The notes beneath the pieces were generated by a model. That model ran no database searches. It was not told the DNA's origin and worked only from the letters and a program-made list of their open reading frames with translations. 64,000 bases of DNA from JASGIT01 sp047601665 (GTDB lineage Bacteria; Pseudomonadota; Gammaproteobacteria; Burkholderiales; Burkholderiaceae_C): positions 2,480,001 through 2,544,000 of the forward strand of contig JASGIT010000001.1 in the NCBI GenBank assembly GCA_047601665.1, in the 5' to 3' direction. The translations under genes and the position numbers were made by a program. Within the stretch, counting starts at the first letter, position 1, and every line of letters begins with the position of its first letter. This document shows positions 1-7,127 of the stretch, in pieces.

Positions 1-1918
1 CCTCGTCGGGTCGGCCACGCGCCTGGTGCGTGCGCGCGATAGCCATCAGCGCCACGGCGATGAAGTCCGGCACAGCGCCGCGCATGATCTGGTCGCCGAA
101 CTGCCCGGCCAGCCGCTCCACGTCGTCCAGCGCATCGCTCTCGTAGGCGGCCCAGATCTGGCAGGCGGCCAGCGCCGCGGACGCCATGGCGCCGGTCGGG
201 CGGTCCGCGCGCGGCGCCACCGTGCCGCGGGTGCGCAGCACACGGCAGGGCTGCGCGGCCAGCAGGCTGGCCATGCTCTCCACGGCCATCGTGTAGCCGG
301 TGCTGAAGGTGGCGTCGGCGTGGTCGTTGTGGCTGCGCGCCAGCACCAGTTGGTGGTGCGCCGCGTCCACGTCGCCCAGGCCCAGGGCGTGGAAGGCCAG
401 CAGGTTGGCAGCGGCTCCCAGTTCGAAGGCCACGAAGCCGGTGGCGCCCGGGCGCTGGAGGTCCGGCACGCGCGTGATCTGCGCTGCGGCCGTGGGCAGA
501 TCGTCCTCGAACAGCGCTGCCATGCCGAGCACCACGCCCGGGTCGGTCGTGTGCTGGACATGGCCGGGTTCGGCCTGCTGGCGCAGCAGGCCCAGCAGCG
601 GGCGCAGCTTGGCGCTGCGCCGCAGGAAGATCTGCGCCCAGGCCATCTTGATCATCAGGCTGCGGTGCTGCGCGGCTTCCTCCAGGCCGATGCGGTCGTA
701 CCAGTGCGCCGCAGTCACGAGTTCGGCGCCCGAGATCAGCCGCTCGACCCAGGGGTCCAGCGCCTGCACGGCCAGCGCCATGTCGCCGCCCTCGATGGCG
801 TGGTAGACGGCCTCCTCCAGCTCGCCATGGGCCAGGTGCCAGCGTGCCGCCCGGCCGTGGATGGCCTCGACGGCATCGGGGTCGGCGCGCACCAGGCCGT
901 CGCGCAGGTAAGAGGCGAACAGGCCGTGGTAGCGGAACCAGATGCCCGAGGCGTCCAGCGCCGAAATGAACAGGCCGTCGTGCTCCAGCTGGCGCAGCAC
1001 GTCGTGGGAGCCGCTGCGCCCCACCACCGTGTCGCACAGCGGCCCCGAGAGCCGGCGCAGCAGCGAGGTGCGCAGCAGGAATTCGCGCACCTGCGGCTGC
1101 TGCATCGAGACCACGTTTTCCGAGAGGTATTCCCCCAGCTCGCGCGGGCCGTGGGCCGCCAGTTCCTCGAGCGATTCGCGCACGGCCGGGTTGGCGAAGG
1201 CCAGCCGGAACAGCTGCAGCCCGGCGGGCCAGCCTTCGGTGCGCTGGTGGATGAGTTCGACCTCGTCCGCCTCCGCGGCCGGGGCCTGGCTGCGGGTGAA
1301 GAATGCGTGGGACTCTTCGGCGGAAAAGCGCAGGTCCTCGGCGCGCAGTACCGCGGCGCGGCCCGCGACCAGCAGGCTGGCGAGCCCGACCTCGGGCAGC
1401 GCGCGCGAGCCGATGAAGCAGCGCACCCGCGCCGGCAGGCGCCGCAGCAGCTCGCGGAAGAACTGCAGGACGGTCGGCTCGTGCAGGGCCTGGAAATCGT
1501 CCAGGAACAGCGCCATGCGCGCGCCGAAGCCGCCTAGCACGTCGAGCGCCCACTCGATCAGGCCGACGCCTGCGGCCCGGGGGGCGAGGGCCACGGCCCC
1601 CTTGGCGCCCGCCGAGGCCAGCATCGCGTGCAACTGGGTCTCGAAGCGCTGCGGGTCGTTGTCGGCGCCGTCGATCACCAGCCAGGCCGTGGCCCAGCCC
1701 TGGGCCTGGAAGGCGTCGTGGATTTGCTGCAGGGTGGTGGACTTACCGCTGCCCGCGGGGCCCTGCAGCACCGTCAGCGGCGCGGAGCCGACGCGCATCA
1801 CCCGCTCGATGATGCCGCGCCGCACCACGGTGTCCGGCCGCGCGGGCGGCGGGAACAGCTTGTAGGCCTGGAGCCGGGCGCCCGCCGTGGGGTATTCCAT
1901 GCCGGTAGTGTCGATCAT
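1..1918 (-). CDS. MalT-like LuxR-family transcriptional regulator, ATP-binding part (3' end outside window)
   Basis: The minus-strand reading frame is open from the start codon at 1918 to the window edge, so the C-terminus is missing. The protein begins MIDTTGMEYPTAG and has a P-loop GPAGSGKST at about residues 53-61 and a Walker-B-like segment LFLDDFQAL. It then continues into helical, TPR-like repeats. This is the STAND/MalT architecture, in which a C-terminal LuxR helix-turn-helix would follow; that part is not in the window, so the DNA-binding role is inferred. The start at 1918 is preferred because GGGAG lies five bases upstream; an in-frame ATG at 1900 is the alternative. A 6-4-6 dyad at 2086-2101 lies upstream and could be an operator. 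The inducer is unknown. Confidence 0.85.
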   Translation of the reverse strand, partial: MIDTTGMEYPTAGARLQAYKLFPPPARPDTVVRRGIIERVMRVGSAPLTVLQGPAGSGKSTTLQQIHDAFQAQGWATAWLVIDGADNDPQRFETQLHAMLASAGAKGAVALAPRAAGVGLIEWALDVLGGFGARMALFLDDFQALHEPTVLQFFRELLRRLPARVRCFIGSRALPEVGLASLLVAGRAAVLRAEDLRFSAEESHAFFTRSQAPAAEADEVELIHQRTEGWPAGLQLFRLAFANPAVRESLEELAAHGPRELGEYLSENVVSMQQPQVREFLLRTSLLRRLSGPLCDTVVGRSGSHDVLRQLEHDGLFISALDASGIWFRYHGLFASYLRDGLVRADPDAVEAIHGRAARWHLAHGELEEAVYHAIEGGDMALAVQALDPWVERLISGAELVTAAHWYDRIGLEEAAQHRSLMIKMAWAQIFLRRSAKLRPLLGLLRQQAEPGHVQHTTDPGVVLGMAALFEDDLPTAAAQITRVPDLQRPGATGFVAFELGAAANLLAFHALGLGDVDAAHHQLVLARSHNDHADATFSTGYTMAVESMASLLAAQPCRVLRTRGTVAPRADRPTGAMASAALAACQIWAAYESDALDDVERLAGQFGDQIMRGAVPDFIAVALMAIARTHQARGRPDE

Positions 1919-2085
1919 TCGGCTCCCGTACAGGCCCGAAGGAAGCAAGTCCCGCTGGCCATTGGTCTGCATACTGCCTGTGCTGTTGCTGGAGGCCCCG
2001 GCAGCACGATGTCCAGGCCCTTCGCGTGATGGTTCCCTCGATGGGTGCGCAGGCTGCAGTCTAGGGATGGCGGGGCACGACGGGG

Positions 2086-2101
2086 CTACCCCTTCGGGTA
2101 G
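2086..2101. promoter_or_regulatory. Inverted repeat upstream of the LuxR-type gene, candidate operator
   Basis: CTACCC, four bases, then GGGTAG form a perfect 6-4-6 dyad about 170 bp upstream of the regulator start. The rest of 1919-2198 shows no gene. The dyad could be a regulator binding site; no experimental or family match is claimed. Confidence 0.3.
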
Positions 2102-2198
2102 TTCCAGTCCAGGGATTTCCCGGGCCGGAACGGCTGCGCGCCCGTGGGCGGCTGCGGCTTTCCGCCGCCTTTCGGTATGCGACAATGGCGGGCTGTGT

Positions 2199-2527
2199 GG
2201 GCCGTTAGCTCAGTTGGTTAGAGCAGAGGACTTGACGGGAGGTTTCCTGCCCCTTGGCATTGCCGAGGAATGGAGGCGCTCCATTGGGTTGCTCAAGGTA
2301 AGTTCGCTCTGCCTTGAAGTAGAACTTCTCAAATTCGGTGAACGCTAAGGCGCGGACGCGCTATGCCAACGCCGAGCGAAGCCCCCGGCAGGGGGAACGT
2401 GTAGAGACTCGACGGGAAGGCCGAAAGGCAAGACAGAGTCCAGACCACGAACCGGAAACGGGCGGCGAAAGCCGAGGTGGCAGGCATAATCCTTTGGTCG
2501 CTGGTTCGAGCCCAGCACGGCCTACCA
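2199..2527 (+). tRNA. tRNA-Ile(CAU), split by a group I intron
   Basis: Exon 1 is 2199-2232 and exon 2 is 2485-2527, giving a 77-nt tRNA with encoded CCA. The acceptor stem pairs GGGCCGT with ACGGCCT (first pair G-U). After removal of 2233-2484 the anticodon loop is CU-CAU-AA closed by GAGGA/UCCUU. In bacteria such CAU tRNAs with an Ile-type body have C34 changed to lysidine by TilS and read AUA; that assignment is by similarity. The exon junction is unambiguous because only a break between U33 and C34 restores a seven-base loop. A Rho-independent terminator follows at 2541-2570. Confidence 0.93.
2233..2484 (+). ncRNA. Group I intron (Azoarcus-like, IC3 type) in the tRNA-Ile anticodon loop
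   Basis: The 252-nt insert carries the conserved group I core. P-region AAATTCGG is at 2331-2338, the Q-side TATGCCAACGCC is near 2362-2373, and the R element GTGTAGAGACTCGACGG at 2399-2415 is nearly identical to the guanosine-binding segment of the Azoarcus tRNA-Ile intron as I remember it. An S-like AGAGTCCAGA follows near 2435, and a GCGAAAGC hairpin near 2464. The last intron base is G and the base before the intron is U, as group I splicing requires. GGTTT near 2241-2245 can act as internal guide sequence, pairing with exon GGACU with a U-G pair at the splice site. No homing-endonuclease ORF fits inside. Self-splicing is inferred. Confidence 0.92.
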
Positions 2528-2540
2528 AAAAATGCACCAA

Positions 2541-2570
2541 GCCCGCTGCCGCAAGGCGGCGGGCTTTTTT
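2541..2570 (+). terminator. Rho-independent terminator after tRNA-Ile
   Basis: GCCCGCTGCC and GGCGGCGGGC pair over ten base pairs around a GCAA loop, followed by six T. Confidence 0.9.
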
Positions 2571-2591
2571 GCGGGCCGTGTTAGCAGCCAT

Positions 2592-2629
2592 GAAAAAAGC
2601 CCGCCTTCGTTGTGAAGGCGGGCTTTTTC
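2592..2629 (-). terminator. Rho-independent terminator after tRNA-Lys (symmetrical)
   Basis: AAGCCCGCCTTC and GAAGGCGGGCTT form a long stem with a five-base loop, flanked by A-run and T-run. It can stop transcription from either side and lies directly after the minus-strand tRNA-Lys. Confidence 0.85.
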
Positions 2630-2636
2630 TTTGAGG

Positions 2637-2712
2637 TGGTGGGTCCTGAGTGACTCGAACACTCGACCTACGGATTAAGAGTCCGCTGCTCTACCAACTG
2701 AGCTAAGAACCC
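2637..2712 (-). tRNA. tRNA-Lys(CUU)
   Basis: The minus strand reads GGGTTCTTAGCTCAG..., with an anticodon loop CU-CUU-AA, a canonical T-arm (GTTCGAGTC) and encoded CCA. It is 76 nt long. The acceptor ends GGGTTCT and AGGACCC pair (one G-U). Anticodon CUU reads AAG, the lysine codon favoured in this GC-rich genome. It is convergent with tRNA-Ile. Confidence 0.95.
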
Positions 2713-2761
2713 TCAAATTCTGTCTGCATTGCAGCAGAGCCTCGAATTATATACCAGTTTT

Positions 2762-3739
2762 TTACATCAGCAGGTGTTCACCCGCATTGTCGCCGCCCAG
2801 GATGACGTAGTTCACCTTGCGGATGTCCATGAGCTTCTTGCCGCCCGCGTAGCTGATGGAGCTTTGCACGTCCTGCTCCATCTCGACCAGCGTGTCGGCC
2901 AGGTGGCCCTTGATGGGTTCGAGGATGCGTTTGCCTTCCACGTGCTTGTATTCGCCCTTGTTGAAGTCCGAGGCGGAGCCGTAGTACTCCTTGAAGCGCG
3001 CGCCATCGACCTCCACGCTCTGGCCGGGCGATTCCTCATGGCCCGCGAACAGCGAGCCGATCATGACCATGGTCGCGCCGAAGCGGATGCTCTTGGCGAT
3101 GTCGCCGTGGCTGCGGATGCCGCCGTCGGCGATGATGGGCTTGGTGGCCACGCGCGCGCACCACTTGAGCGCCGACAGCTGCCAGCCGCCCGTGCCGAAG
3201 CCGGTCTTGAGCTTGGTGATGCAGACCTTGCCGGGGCCGATGCCGACCTTGGTCGCGTCCGCGCCCCAGTTTTCGAGGTCGATCACGGCCTCGGGCGTGC
3301 CCACGTTGCCCGCGATCACGAAGGACTGGGGCAGCTTTTCCTTCAGGTAGCCGATCATGTTCTTCACGCTGTCGGCATGGCCGTGGGCGATGTCGATGGT
3401 GATGTACTCGGGCGTGATGCCCTCGGCCACGAAGCGGTCCACGGTGTCGTAGTCGGGCTTTTTCACGCCCAGCGAGATGGAGGCGTAGCAGCCCTTGGCC
3501 TGCATGTCCCTGGTGAACTGCACGTTGTCCAGGTCGAAGCGGTGCATCACGTAGAAGTAGCCGTTTTGCGCCAGCCAGGTGCAGATGTTCTCGTCCACCA
3601 CCGTCTTCATGTTGGCGGGCACGGCGGGAATGCGGAACGAGCGGCCGCCCAGCTCCACGCTGGCGTCGCATTCCGAGCGGCTTTCCACGCGGCACTTGCG
3701 CGGCAGCAGCAGGATGTTGTCGTAGTCGAAGATTTCCAT
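2762..3739 (-). CDS. guaC: GMP reductase
   Basis: This 325-residue cytosolic TIM-barrel enzyme of the IMPDH/GMPR family is predicted to convert GMP to IMP with NADPH, releasing ammonia, in purine salvage. It begins MEIFDYDNILLLPRK and has the catalytic-cysteine loop GPGKVCITK (near residue 174) and the phosphate-binding segment ADGGIRSHGDIAKS. Length and sequence resemble the short GMP reductase of Firmicutes type (about 326 residues), without CBS domains, which separates it from IMP dehydrogenase. A hairpin with T-run lies in its leader (3832-3864), suggesting attenuation. It is divergent from uvrD and followed by tRNA-Lys on the same strand. Confidence 0.93.
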   Translation of the reverse strand: MEIFDYDNILLLPRKCRVESRSECDASVELGGRSFRIPAVPANMKTVVDENICTWLAQNGYFYVMHRFDLDNVQFTRDMQAKGCYASISLGVKKPDYDTVDRFVAEGITPEYITIDIAHGHADSVKNMIGYLKEKLPQSFVIAGNVGTPEAVIDLENWGADATKVGIGPGKVCITKLKTGFGTGGWQLSALKWCARVATKPIIADGGIRSHGDIAKSIRFGATMVMIGSLFAGHEESPGQSVEVDGARFKEYYGSASDFNKGEYKHVEGKRILEPIKGHLADTLVEMEQDVQSSISYAGGKKLMDIRKVNYVILGGDNAGEHLLM

Positions 3740-3831
3740 GAGGTTCCAAGCTCCTGTAAAAGGTCGCCAGCGCAGGATTGCGCGCGGCGTGGGGCGCTTG
3801 GCTTGGGCTCCGGCTTGGCTGCGTGCGGACG

Positions 3832-3864
3832 CAAAAAAACCGGGCGCAAGAAACTTGGGCCCGG
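3832..3864 (-). terminator. Terminator-like hairpin in the guaC leader (possible attenuator)
   Basis: On the minus strand ACCGGGC and GCCCGGT form a stem that is followed directly by seven T. No minus-strand gene lies upstream before 6290, so the hairpin is not needed to end a neighbour and sits about 95 nt before the guaC start. On the plus strand no T-run follows. It may be a premature terminator controlling guaC; no known riboswitch aptamer was recognised. Confidence 0.5.
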
Positions 3865-3902
3865 TGATTGATTCTACCCGCTTGGCGCGAGGGCGGGTTT
3901 CT

Positions 3903-3908
3903 ACAATC
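3903..3908 (+). promoter_or_regulatory. Candidate -10 box for uvrD
   Basis: TACAAT lies only seven bases before the uvrD ATG at 3916. A TTGGCG lies upstream with a short 14-bp spacer. If used, the mRNA would start at or next to the ATG (leaderless). Weak prediction. Confidence 0.3.
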
Positions 3909-3915
3909 CTTATCT

Positions 3916-6282
3916 ATGTCGTCTGCCTCGCCTTTGCTGCACCACCTCAATCCCGAACAACTCGCCGCCGTCACGCTGCCCGGCGGCCATGCGCTCATCC
4001 TGGCGGGCGCGGGCTCGGGCAAGACGCGCGTGCTCACCACGCGCATCGCCTGGCTGCTGCAGAACGGGTATGCCACGCCGGGCGGCATCCTGGCCGTCAC
4101 CTTCACCAACAAGGCCGCCAAGGAGATGGTGGCGCGCCTGTCGGCCATGCTGCCCGTGAACGTGCGCGGCATGTGGATCGGCACCTTCCATGGCCTGTGC
4201 AACCGGCTGCTGCGCGCGCACCACAAGGCGGTGAACCTGCCGCAGGCGTTCCAGATTCTCGATACGCAGGACCAGCTTTCGGCCATCAAGCGGCTGTGCA
4301 AGCAGTTCAACGTGGACGAGGAGCGTTTTCCGCCCAAGCAGCTGGCCTACTTCATCGCGGGCTGCAAGGAGGAGGGGATGCGCCCGCGCGACGTGCCCGC
4401 GCACGATGCCGACAGCCGCAAGAAGGTCGAGATCTACCAGCTTTACGAAGAGCAATGCCAGCGCGAAGGCGTGGTGGACTTTGGCGAACTGATGCTGCGC
4501 AGCTACGAACTGCTGCGCGACAACGACCCCATCCGCGCGCACTACCAGCACCGCTTCCGCCACATCCTGGTCGATGAGTTCCAGGACACGAACCGGCTGC
4601 AGTACCTGTGGCTCAAGCAATTGGCGGGCGATGGGGACGGTGGCCGCTTCGAGGCCACGGGCAGCGTGATCGCCGTGGGCGACGACGACCAGAGCATCTA
4701 CGCCTTCCGCGGCGCGCGCGTGGGCAACATGGCCGACTTCGTGCGCGAGTTCGGCGTCACGCAGCAGATCAAGCTGGAGCAGAACTACCGCAGCTACAGC
4801 AACATCCTCGATTCGGCCAACGCGCTCATCAGCCACAACAGCCGCCGCCTGGGCAAGAACCTGCGCACGGACCAGGGCCCCGGCGAGCCGGTGCGCGTGT
4901 ACGAGGCCGCGAGCGACTTCGAGGAAGCGCGCTGGATGGTGGACGAAATCCAGCAGCTGGTGGCGCAGGACGGCTTCAAGCGCAGCGAAGTCGCCATCCT
5001 CTACCGCAGCAACGCGCAAAGCCGCGTGATCGAAACGCAGCTTTTCAACGCCGGGCTGCCGTACCGCGTGTACGGCGGCCTGCGCTTCTTCGAGCGCGCT
5101 GAAATCAAGCACGCGCTGGCCTACCTGCGCCTGCTGGAGAACCCGCACGACGACACCAGCTTTCTGCGCGTGGTGAACTTCCCGCCGCGCGGCATCGGCG
5201 CGCGCACCATCGAGACGCTGCAGGCCGCCGCGCAGGGCGCGGGCTGCTCGCTGCACGACGCGGTGACGGCGGTGCCCGGCAAGGCGGGCGCGAACCTGGG
5301 CGCGTTCGTGGCGCTGGTGGACGTGCTGCGCGAGCAGACTCAGGGCTGCACGCTGCGCGCCATCATCGAGCAGATGCTCGAATCCAGCGGCTTGCTGGCG
5401 CACTACCGCAACGAGAAGGAAGGCGCCGACCGCATCGAGAACCTGCAGGAACTCGTCAACGCCGCCGAGAGCTTCGTCACCCAGGAAGGCTTTGGCCGCG
5501 ACGCGGTGGCGCTGCCCGTGGACGAGCACAAGGCCCCGCTCACGCAAAGCCCCGCGAGCCAGGGGCTGGACCCGGACGCGCCGCTGCTGAACCAGCCCTT
5601 GCCCGCGCCCATCGATGCCGACACCGGCGAAACCCTGTCGCCGCTGGCCGCCTTCCTGACCCACGCCGCGCTGGAGGCGGGCGACAACCAGGCCCAGGCC
5701 GGGCAGGACGCCGTGCAGCTGATGACCGTGCACGCCAGCAAGGGCCTGGAGTTCGACGGCGTGTTCATCGGCGGCATGGAAGAGGGCCTGTTCCCGCACG
5801 ACAACTCGATGAGCGACCGCGACGGCCTGGAGGAAGAGCGCCGCCTGATGTACGTGGCCATCACCCGCGCGCGCAAGCGCCTGTACCTGAGCCATGCGCA
5901 GACGCGCATGTTGCACGGGCAGACGCGCTACAACGTGAAGAGCCGCTTCTTCGACGAACTGCCCGAAGAGGCGCTCAAGTGGATCATGCCCAAGCAGCCG
6001 GGTTTTGGTTCTTTTGCTCCTAATAAGGGAGCTGCTGGCGCACAGTGGACGGGCGCTGGAGGCCCATTTGGCTATAAATCGGCGTCCGCGCCCGCCCCGG
6101 CGGCCTCCAAGACCGTGGGCGGCCTGCGCACCGGGCAGGCCGTGTTCCACACCAAGTTCGGCGAGGGCAAGGTGCTGGCGCTGGAAGGCTCGGGCGACGA
6201 CGCGCGCGCCCAGGTGCACTTTCCGCGCCACGGCACCAAGTGGCTGGCGCTGTCGGTCGCCAAGCTGACGGTCGTCGAGTGA
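3916..6282 (+). CDS. uvrD: UvrD/PcrA-type ATP-dependent DNA helicase
   Basis: This 788-residue superfamily 1A helicase is predicted to unwind DNA 3' to 5' in nucleotide excision and mismatch repair. Motifs in order: AGAGSGKTRVL (Walker A), TFTNKAAKEM (Ia), DEFQDTNRLQ (II), GDDDQSIYAFRGA (III), QNYRS (IV), VHASKGLEFDGVF (V) and YVAITRARKRLYL (VI). The start MSSASPLLHHLNPEQ at 3916 fits family N-termini; an in-frame extension to 3868 has no support. Residues about 699-720, in the linker before the C-terminal Tudor-like segment (GQAVFHTKFGEGKVLALEG), are encoded by a copy of the dispersed palindromic repeat (6012-6077). It ends eight bases from the convergent gene at 6290. Confidence 0.95.
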   Translation: MSSASPLLHHLNPEQLAAVTLPGGHALILAGAGSGKTRVLTTRIAWLLQNGYATPGGILAVTFTNKAAKEMVARLSAMLPVNVRGMWIGTFHGLCNRLLRAHHKAVNLPQAFQILDTQDQLSAIKRLCKQFNVDEERFPPKQLAYFIAGCKEEGMRPRDVPAHDADSRKKVEIYQLYEEQCQREGVVDFGELMLRSYELLRDNDPIRAHYQHRFRHILVDEFQDTNRLQYLWLKQLAGDGDGGRFEATGSVIAVGDDDQSIYAFRGARVGNMADFVREFGVTQQIKLEQNYRSYSNILDSANALISHNSRRLGKNLRTDQGPGEPVRVYEAASDFEEARWMVDEIQQLVAQDGFKRSEVAILYRSNAQSRVIETQLFNAGLPYRVYGGLRFFERAEIKHALAYLRLLENPHDDTSFLRVVNFPPRGIGARTIETLQAAAQGAGCSLHDAVTAVPGKAGANLGAFVALVDVLREQTQGCTLRAIIEQMLESSGLLAHYRNEKEGADRIENLQELVNAAESFVTQEGFGRDAVALPVDEHKAPLTQSPASQGLDPDAPLLNQPLPAPIDADTGETLSPLAAFLTHAALEAGDNQAQAGQDAVQLMTVHASKGLEFDGVFIGGMEEGLFPHDNSMSDRDGLEEERRLMYVAITRARKRLYLSHAQTRMLHGQTRYNVKSRFFDELPEEALKWIMPKQPGFGSFAPNKGAAGAQWTGAGGPFGYKSASAPAPAASKTVGGLRTGQAVFHTKFGEGKVLALEGSGDDARAQVHFPRHGTKWLALSVAKLTVVE
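6012..6077 (+). repeat. Dispersed palindromic repeat, in-frame copy inside uvrD
   Basis: GAGCTGCTGGCGC, spacer, GGGCGCTGGAGGCCCATTT matches the repeat consensus (ATAGCTGCCAGCGC ... GCGCTGGAGGCCGATTT) seen elsewhere in the window. It keeps the uvrD reading frame and encodes a Gly/Ala-rich linker. Confidence 0.65.
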
Positions 6283-6289
6283 CGGGCGC

Positions 6290-7054
6290 TCAGTCGAGCA
6301 AATCCGAGTAATCGCCCCGGTCGAACGATTCGCTGGCCTTCCATGGCGGCACGGCCGGGGTGGGCAGGCGTGTGGCGGTGACCTGGGTGAATTCGGTGCC
6401 GTGCGCGCCGCTGCGCTCGATCCGGCGCGGGTATTGGCCCGCCACGTCCCAGTCGACGATGGTGGTGGTCTCGCCCTGTACGCTGCGATAGCGCTGCACG
6501 CCGGCCTTGGGCTGTCCCACGCGCTCCATGCGCTGCAGGGCCGCGGGCGGCACCAGCCAGTACTGCGTGTCCCACGACCCGCCGTAGCCCACGTTGCCGT
6601 GGTGCGCGCGGTCGACCTCGATCACGCGGCGCGTCTTGTTCAGGATGATTTCGACCTTTTCCTGGCCGTCGTCGCCGCGGCGCACGAGCAGCGGGGCTCC
6701 GGTGGCTTCGTCGTGCGCGTGGCCGGCGTGCGGGCCGGGGCCGCCATCGTGACCATGTTCATGGCCGTGTTCGTGGCCGTGGCCCTGGCTCTCGAGCAGC
6801 GCCGCGGGCATTTCGCGCTCCGTCCACACCAGGCCCACGCGGCGGTGGACGTGGTTGGTGTGCGTGGTCTGGCGCAGCACGCCGTCGCGGCCGATGGTGC
6901 GGGTCTGGTAGGTGACGCGCAGGTCGACCGGCGGCGCGGCCTTCATGGCCGCCGTGGCGGCCTGCACGGCCGTGGGCGCGCCCTGCGCGGGCTGGGCGGA
7001 TGCGGCCAGCGGCAGCCACAGCGCGGCGGCCAGCAGAATGGGAGAATATTTCAT
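6290..7054 (-). CDS. Secreted His-rich protein of unknown function
   Basis: 254 residues starting MKYSPILLAAALWLPLAASA, a typical Sec signal peptide cut after about residue 21. The start at 7054 is chosen because the signal peptide begins there; the longer frame would translate the palindromic repeat at 7061-7121. A strongly histidine-rich stretch (GHGHEHGHEHGHD) near the middle suggests metal binding, perhaps zinc. No family was recognised. It lies immediately downstream of two alkaline phosphatases on the same strand. Those enzymes need zinc and magnesium, so a metal-handling or phosphatase-accessory role is possible but is inference. Its stop is eight bases from that of uvrD. Confidence 0.7.
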   Translation of the reverse strand: MKYSPILLAAALWLPLAASAQPAQGAPTAVQAATAAMKAAPPVDLRVTYQTRTIGRDGVLRQTTHTNHVHRRVGLVWTEREMPAALLESQGHGHEHGHEHGHDGGPGPHAGHAHDEATGAPLLVRRGDDGQEKVEIILNKTRRVIEVDRAHHGNVGYGGSWDTQYWLVPPAALQRMERVGQPKAGVQRYRSVQGETTTIVDWDVAGQYPRRIERSGAHGTEFTQVTATRLPTPAVPPWKASESFDRGDYSDLLD

Positions 7055-7060
7055 GGGACT

Positions 7061-7121
7061 ATCAAAAACATAGCTGCCAGCGCTTGCTGTACAAGCGCTG
7101 GCAGCCGATTTCACTCAAAAC
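7061..7121 (+). repeat. Dispersed palindromic repeat, intergenic copy
   Basis: ATAGCTGCCAGCGCTTG, short loop, CAAGCGCTGGCAGCCGATTT. The arms CTGCCAGCGCTTG and CAAGCGCTGGCAG are perfectly complementary over 13 bases. The copy lies between the phosphatase stop (7128) and the next start (7054). Confidence 0.85.
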
Positions 7122-7127
7122 CGGGGT

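Noticed and set aside
26..1537. Plus-strand frame of 503 codons
   Set aside because: Antisense to the MalT-like regulator, whose frame shows a P-loop and a ribosome-binding site.
1887..2634. Small frames across the tRNA-Ile gene and its intron
   Set aside because: They cross tRNA and intron structure and have no family match; no homing-endonuclease motif is present.
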